A DNA stretch of 64,000 nucleotides from SLRI01 sp942491185 (lineage in GTDB: Bacteria; Pseudomonadota; Alphaproteobacteria; Geminicoccales; Geminicoccaceae). The first letter of the stretch is position 1. Each line of letters begins with the position of its first letter. The stretch covers positions 1-64,000 of the forward strand of contig CALOAB010000020.1 of the NCBI GenBank assembly GCA_942491185.1, written 5' to 3'. The notes beneath the pieces were generated by a model, which was not told the origin of the DNA, did not search any database, and worked only from the letters and a program-made list of their open reading frames with translations. The translations under genes were made by a program, and so were the position numbers. Shown one piece after another: positions 61,027 to 64,000 of the stretch.

Positions 61027-61983
61027 TCAGCCGCAGGTGTAGGAGACGCCGTTGGCTTCGTCGATCTGCCTGATCACCGCCCAGTCTTCCTGGAAGGTGA
61101 TGGGGATGAACTGGTCCTCGCCGTTGCGGCCGAACTCCTCGGCCAGGGCCGTGCCTTCCCAGTCGAAGCTGAAGAAGGCTTCCTGGATCTTTTCCTGCAG
61201 CTCCGGCGAGAGATTGTAGACGGTGCCGTAGCCGGTCGTCGGGAAGGTCTGCGAGGTGTAGACGACCTCGAGCTGGTCCTCGGTGACCACCTCGCGCTCG
61301 AGCATCCGCGCCTTGACCGAGTTGGCGATGGCGGCGGCGTCGTAGTCCTTGTTGGCGACGCCGAGGATCGAGTTGTCGTGGGCGCCCGAGAACGCCGTCT
61401 CGAAGTCGGTGCCGGCCTCGAGCCCGAACTCGGACATCAGAAGTGCCGAGGGTGCCTTGAAGCCCGAGTTCGAGGTCTCGGACGTGAACGCCAGGGTCTT
61501 GCCCTCGAGATCCTCAGGCGAGCCGATGCCCGAGCCCGGATAGGTGATGATCTCCATCTCGTAGCCGTAGCTGCCGTCGGATGCCGCCATCATGGCGAAC
61601 GGGCGGAACCCGGCGCAGGCCACGGCCAGGGGATTGGAGCCGGTGTTGAAGCCCGCGATATGCAGCCGGCCGGCGCGCATCGCCTCGATCTGGGCGGCGT
61701 TCGACTGCACCGGGAAGAACTGCACGGGCTTGCCGGTCACCTCCTCCATGTGCTCGAGGAAGCCGGCCCAGACCTCGGCATAGACGGCCGGATCCTCGAC
61801 CGGCGTGTAGGCGAAGATCAAGGTGCCCGGATCGACCCACTCGCTCGAATCCGACGGAATGTCGGCGATCAGGTCGCCGTCATTGTCGACATAGCGCGGG
61901 TCGAGCTGGAACTCGGCCTGGGCGGTACCGGCGGCAAAGAGTGCCACGACGGCAGCAGCGGTGATGACGCGATCGAGCAGCAT
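61027..61983 (-). CDS. phnD: Phosphonate/phosphate-type ABC substrate-binding protein PhnD
   Basis: This 318-residue periplasmic binding protein has a Sec signal VITAAAVVALFAAGTAQA cleaved before EFQLDPRY. PhnD-family pattern: TLIFAYTPVEDPAVYAEVWA, GKPVQFFPVQSNAAQIEAMR, AGRLHIAGFNTGSNPLAVAC, DLEGKTLAFTSETSNSGFKA and DFETAFSGAHDNSILGVANK, where S/T/N residues contact the phosphonate group. First gene of phnDCEE; a PHO box lies about 60 bases upstream, so PhoB-dependent induction is likely. No C-P lyase genes are in the window, so ligand may be phosphonate, phosphite or phosphate. Confidence 0.93.
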   Translation of the reverse strand: MLLDRVITAAAVVALFAAGTAQAEFQLDPRYVDNDGDLIADIPSDSSEWVDPGTLIFAYTPVEDPAVYAEVWAGFLEHMEEVTGKPVQFFPVQSNAAQIEAMRAGRLHIAGFNTGSNPLAVACAGFRPFAMMAASDGSYGYEMEIITYPGSGIGSPEDLEGKTLAFTSETSNSGFKAPSALLMSEFGLEAGTDFETAFSGAHDNSILGVANKDYDAAAIANSVKARMLEREVVTEDQLEVVYTSQTFPTTGYGTVYNLSPELQEKIQEAFFSFDWEGTALAEEFGRNGEDQFIPITFQEDWAVIRQIDEANGVSYTCG

Positions 61984-62044
61984 CGGTCGTTCCTTCGCAG
62001 TTGCGGAATATCAAGCAGGAAGCGCCGTGATATCCCGACAGAGA

Positions 62045-62062
62045 ATGACAGCATGATGACAA
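62045..62062 (-). promoter_or_regulatory. PHO box before phnD
   Basis: On the minus strand TTGTCAT and CTGTCAT are separated by four bases (CATG), matching the PhoB consensus CTGTCAT-N4-CTGTCAT at 13 of 14 positions. It is centred about 70 bases upstream of the phnD start. Confidence 0.75.
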
Positions 62063-62183
62063 AGCCCAGGATCGAGGTGCGGTCAACCATTACGACTTGG
62101 CCATGATCGTGTCACCGTTGCCCATGGGATCGACGCGGCGCCGGCGAAACCCATACTCATGGATGAACCGGCAGGAGGTGAAG

Positions 62184-62885
62184 ATGCGCTTATGGTTGGT
62201 TGCGCCGTTGCTTGCGGTGCTCTCTAGCGGTCAGGCGAAGGCCACCGAGGTCGATCTGGAGCTCGTGCTGCTCGCCGATGCCTCGCGCTCGATCGACGCC
62301 GCCGAGATCCAGTTCCAGCGTCAGGGCTATGTCGAGGCCATCGCCAGCCCCGAGGTGCTGGATGCCATCACGTCCGGCTTTATCGGGCGCATCGCCGTCA
62401 CCTATGTCGAGTGGGGGAGCGCCGACTCGCAGGACGTGGTCGTGCCCTGGACGGTGGTCGACGGTGCGGCGAGCGCTGCCGCGTTCGGCGAGGCGCTGCT
62501 GGCGGCACCGCGCAACGCCTTCGGCCCGAACGCCATCGGCAACGCGATCGCCGCCGGCCAGGCGCTGATCGAGGGCAACGACATCGACGGCTTTCGCAAG
62601 GTCATCGACCTCTCCGCCGACAGCGCGTCGAGCTTCGGCGGCTTGCCCATCCCGGTGGCCCGGCAGGCGGCGCTGGCGTCGGACATCGTCATCAACGGGC
62701 TGGCCGTGCTGTGCCGCGAGGCCGCCTGCAGCGGCCGGCCGGGTGGCTACGACCTCGAGACGGCATTCGCCGAGCAGATCATCGGCGGCCCCGGCAGCTT
62801 CGTCGTCAGCGTCGAGGGGCCGGACCAGTTCGCCGAGGCGGTCAGGCGGAAGCTGGTCCTGGAGATCGCCGACCTGGGTGGCTGA
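62184..62885 (+). CDS. DUF1194 (VWA-like) exported protein
   Basis: This 233-residue protein has a signal LWLVAPLLAVLSSGQAKA at its N-terminus. The mature part opens VDLELVLLADASRSIDAAEI, with a MIDAS-like D-x-S-x-S metal site, followed by IAVTYVEWGSADSQDVVVPW and KVIDLSADSASSFGG, typical of the DUF1194 family found in Rhizobiales and Rhodospirillales. ATG 62184 follows AGGAGG. It is divergent from phnD. Function unknown; probably a periplasmic von Willebrand-type adhesion or binding module. Confidence 0.87.
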   Translation: MRLWLVAPLLAVLSSGQAKATEVDLELVLLADASRSIDAAEIQFQRQGYVEAIASPEVLDAITSGFIGRIAVTYVEWGSADSQDVVVPWTVVDGAASAAAFGEALLAAPRNAFGPNAIGNAIAAGQALIEGNDIDGFRKVIDLSADSASSFGGLPIPVARQAALASDIVINGLAVLCREAACSGRPGGYDLETAFAEQIIGGPGSFVVSVEGPDQFAEAVRRKLVLEIADLGG

Positions 62886-62908
62886 CCCGCCAGTCGCCTG
62901 GCAGGCTG

Positions 62909-63247
62909 CTAGTGATCTGAGCGGCGCAAGATCGCGTCGGCTACGCCGGTTTCATAAGCCACGGCCTCGGCCTTGAGCAGCAGCCGTCCGTCCGGCCCTT
63001 GGCCGACCAGACCCTTGCGCCGGAGCGCGTTGAAGACCGCCGGATTGCCGAGGCCGGTTGCATCCTTCGCCATGACGAGGGCGCTGCCGACATGGAAGTG
63101 GTCGCCATGCGGCCGCGGCGGACGGCTCAGTGCCACACTGCCGTCGGGCTGGGCCTCGCCACCGCCGCTGCGCGCCGCTTCCTGGAGAATGGCGAGCGTC
63201 TTCAATTGCAGGGCATTGAGCTTCGACGGATTGACACGGTTGGGCAC
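62909..63247 (-). CDS. Conserved small protein of unknown function
   Basis: This 112-residue product starts at GTG 63247 with GGAG eight bases upstream. The N-terminal helix NPSKLNALQLKTLAILQEAA, the central PRPHGDHFHVGSALVMAKDA and the C-terminal NPAVFNALRRKGLVGQGPDG look like a compact winged-helix module that I recall as a recurrent hypothetical in alphaproteobacteria. It converges with the DUF1194 gene. No function can be assigned. Confidence 0.65.
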   Translation of the reverse strand: MPNRVNPSKLNALQLKTLAILQEAARSGGGEAQPDGSVALSRPPRPHGDHFHVGSALVMAKDATGLGNPAVFNALRRKGLVGQGPDGRLLLKAEAVAYETGVADAILRRSDH

Positions 63248-63590
63248 AGGCCTCGCTCCATGATGAACGGCGGACGAAGTGCAGAGCAGAATGCGGGCGA
63301 AAGCGCAAGCGATGTGCCCTGGCACAAGGCGGGGGTCTCGGGTCGAGGGGAGGGCGGCGGTCGCCTGGCGGCAACCGACGAGCGACCGGGGCTAGGCCGA
63401 GCCTACCCAGGAGGTGACCATGCCTGGCGAACCGCCGTCGCAATCGTGGAGGTTGTGCTGCATGACATGCTGAACACGCGCCAAAAGTGTGCCACTGTCG
63501 TCGGGCAGTCTGGTCGGGGGTCGAGTGGGGGCTTGTGTCCGCCAAAGCCATTGGGCGTCGCCACGGCCAAGTGAGCGAGGAGCAGGCGCG
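63248..63590. other. Intergenic region of about 340 bp
   Basis: No gene is supported here. It lies between a minus-strand gene and a plus-strand cupin gene and must hold two promoters, but I see no convincing box or repeat. Confidence 0.4.
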
Positions 63591-64000
63591 TTGCACATCA
63601 ATGCTGATTTCACTCACCGAGCGCTGGTGCATGCAGCACAGCTCGACTGGGTCGCCTCGCCCATGCCCGGGGTCGACCGGCGCATGTTGGATCGCATCGG
63701 CGAGGAGGTGGCCCGGGCCACGAGCCTGGTTCGCTATGCACCGAAGAGCGCGTTCTCGGCGCATACCCATGGCGGCGGCGAGGAGTTTCTCGTCGTCGAC
63801 GGTGTGTTCCAGGACGAGCACGGCGACTACCCGACCGGCACCTATGTCCGCAACCCGCCGACCTCCAGCCACACGCCGGGCTCCGAGCCCGGCTGCGTGA
63901 TCCTGGTCAAGCTGCACCAGTTCGACCCGGATGACCGCCACCAGGTGCGGATCGACACAAATGAGGTCGAGCGCCAGCCCGTGGCCGGCCGGCCCGGCGT
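63591..64000 (+). CDS. ChrR-like cupin protein, cut by the window edge
   Basis: The frame opens with TTG 63591 after GAGGAGCAG and runs off the right end, at least 136 residues. Two cupin motifs are seen: FSAHTHGGGEEFLVVDGVFQ (H-x-H-x4-E metal ligands) and, about 30 residues on, PTSSHTPGSEPGC with the fourth ligand His. DEHGDYPTGTYVRNPP between them is typical of the ChrR anti-sigma cupin domain, but without the N-terminal zinc domain, so this is a stand-alone cupin possibly sensing or detoxifying oxidants. Confidence 0.82.
   Translation, partial: MHINADFTHRALVHAAQLDWVASPMPGVDRRMLDRIGEEVARATSLVRYAPKSAFSAHTHGGGEEFLVVDGVFQDEHGDYPTGTYVRNPPTSSHTPGSEPGCVILVKLHQFDPDDRHQVRIDTNEVERQPVAGRPG

Overview
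The window is GC-rich (mostly well above 60% by eye), with dense, short-spaced operons, GTG/TTG starts and gene families typical of Alphaproteobacteria: a FnrN-type regulator, acoABC, an S8 autotransporter, paired VTT/DedA proteins and DUF1194. A Rhodospirillales-like alphaproteobacterium is my best inference; no rRNA is present to confirm it.

Layout. 1-8.3 kb is a graveyard of mobile DNA: a broken IS630 copy, a second IS630 element whose transposase spans a -1 frameshift site, IS21 istA/istB scraps, a broken IS5 transposase, an intact IS256 element, an IS110 scrap, an O-antigen-ligase-like gene of lower GC, an IS66 scrap and the C-terminal half of a serine recombinase. It ends beside a tRNA-Ser(GCT). 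8.7-11.9 kb encodes an unusual Rieske oxygenase in which the catalytic subunit lacks the Rieske domain and the domain sits on the reductase, followed by a GST. 12-16 kb holds a frameshifted unknown gene, ppk2, a Tat-exported MBL-fold hydrolase, a Gfo/Idh dehydrogenase and a VTT membrane protein. 16.1-18.3 kb is a tandem-repeat TPR gene with many indels. 18.4-25.5 kb has phoD (with a PHO-box array), an SDR, a lipidated autotransporter whose S8 protease domain has lost its catalytic residues (with an FNR box), a small membrane protein, a 2-hydroxyacid dehydrogenase and a VTT protein. 25.5-30.3 kb has an AI-2E transporter, cardiolipin synthase, an M20 amidohydrolase, a nuclease and an entericidin-like lipoprotein. 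30.4-35.7 kb is a dipeptide ABC operon with a DppC-DppD fusion. 35.9-38.2 kb has VOC, MarR, MFS and a tiny coupled peptide. 38.8-44 kb is a minus-strand catabolic cluster (LhgO-like, Ldh2, IMPase, UbiD, thioredoxin-fold). 44.1-52.9 kb is one long minus-strand unit: sugar-type ABC importer, then acoABC and a LprI-META protein. 53-58.5 kb has the FNR regulator, a lipoprotein ended by a MITE-like element, TerB, TrkH, ApaG and a SpoU methyltransferase. 58.5-62 kb is a phnDCEE importer with a PHO box. The window closes with a DUF1194 protein, a small unknown protein and a cupin cut by the window edge.

Regulatory themes visible in the DNA are phosphate limitation (PHO boxes before phoD and phnD) and oxygen limitation (FNR boxes before the autotransporter and beside the fnr gene). 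Seven otherwise good genes each carry one extra base, so either the assembly has indel errors or decay is widespread; this affects how functional the corresponding systems are.
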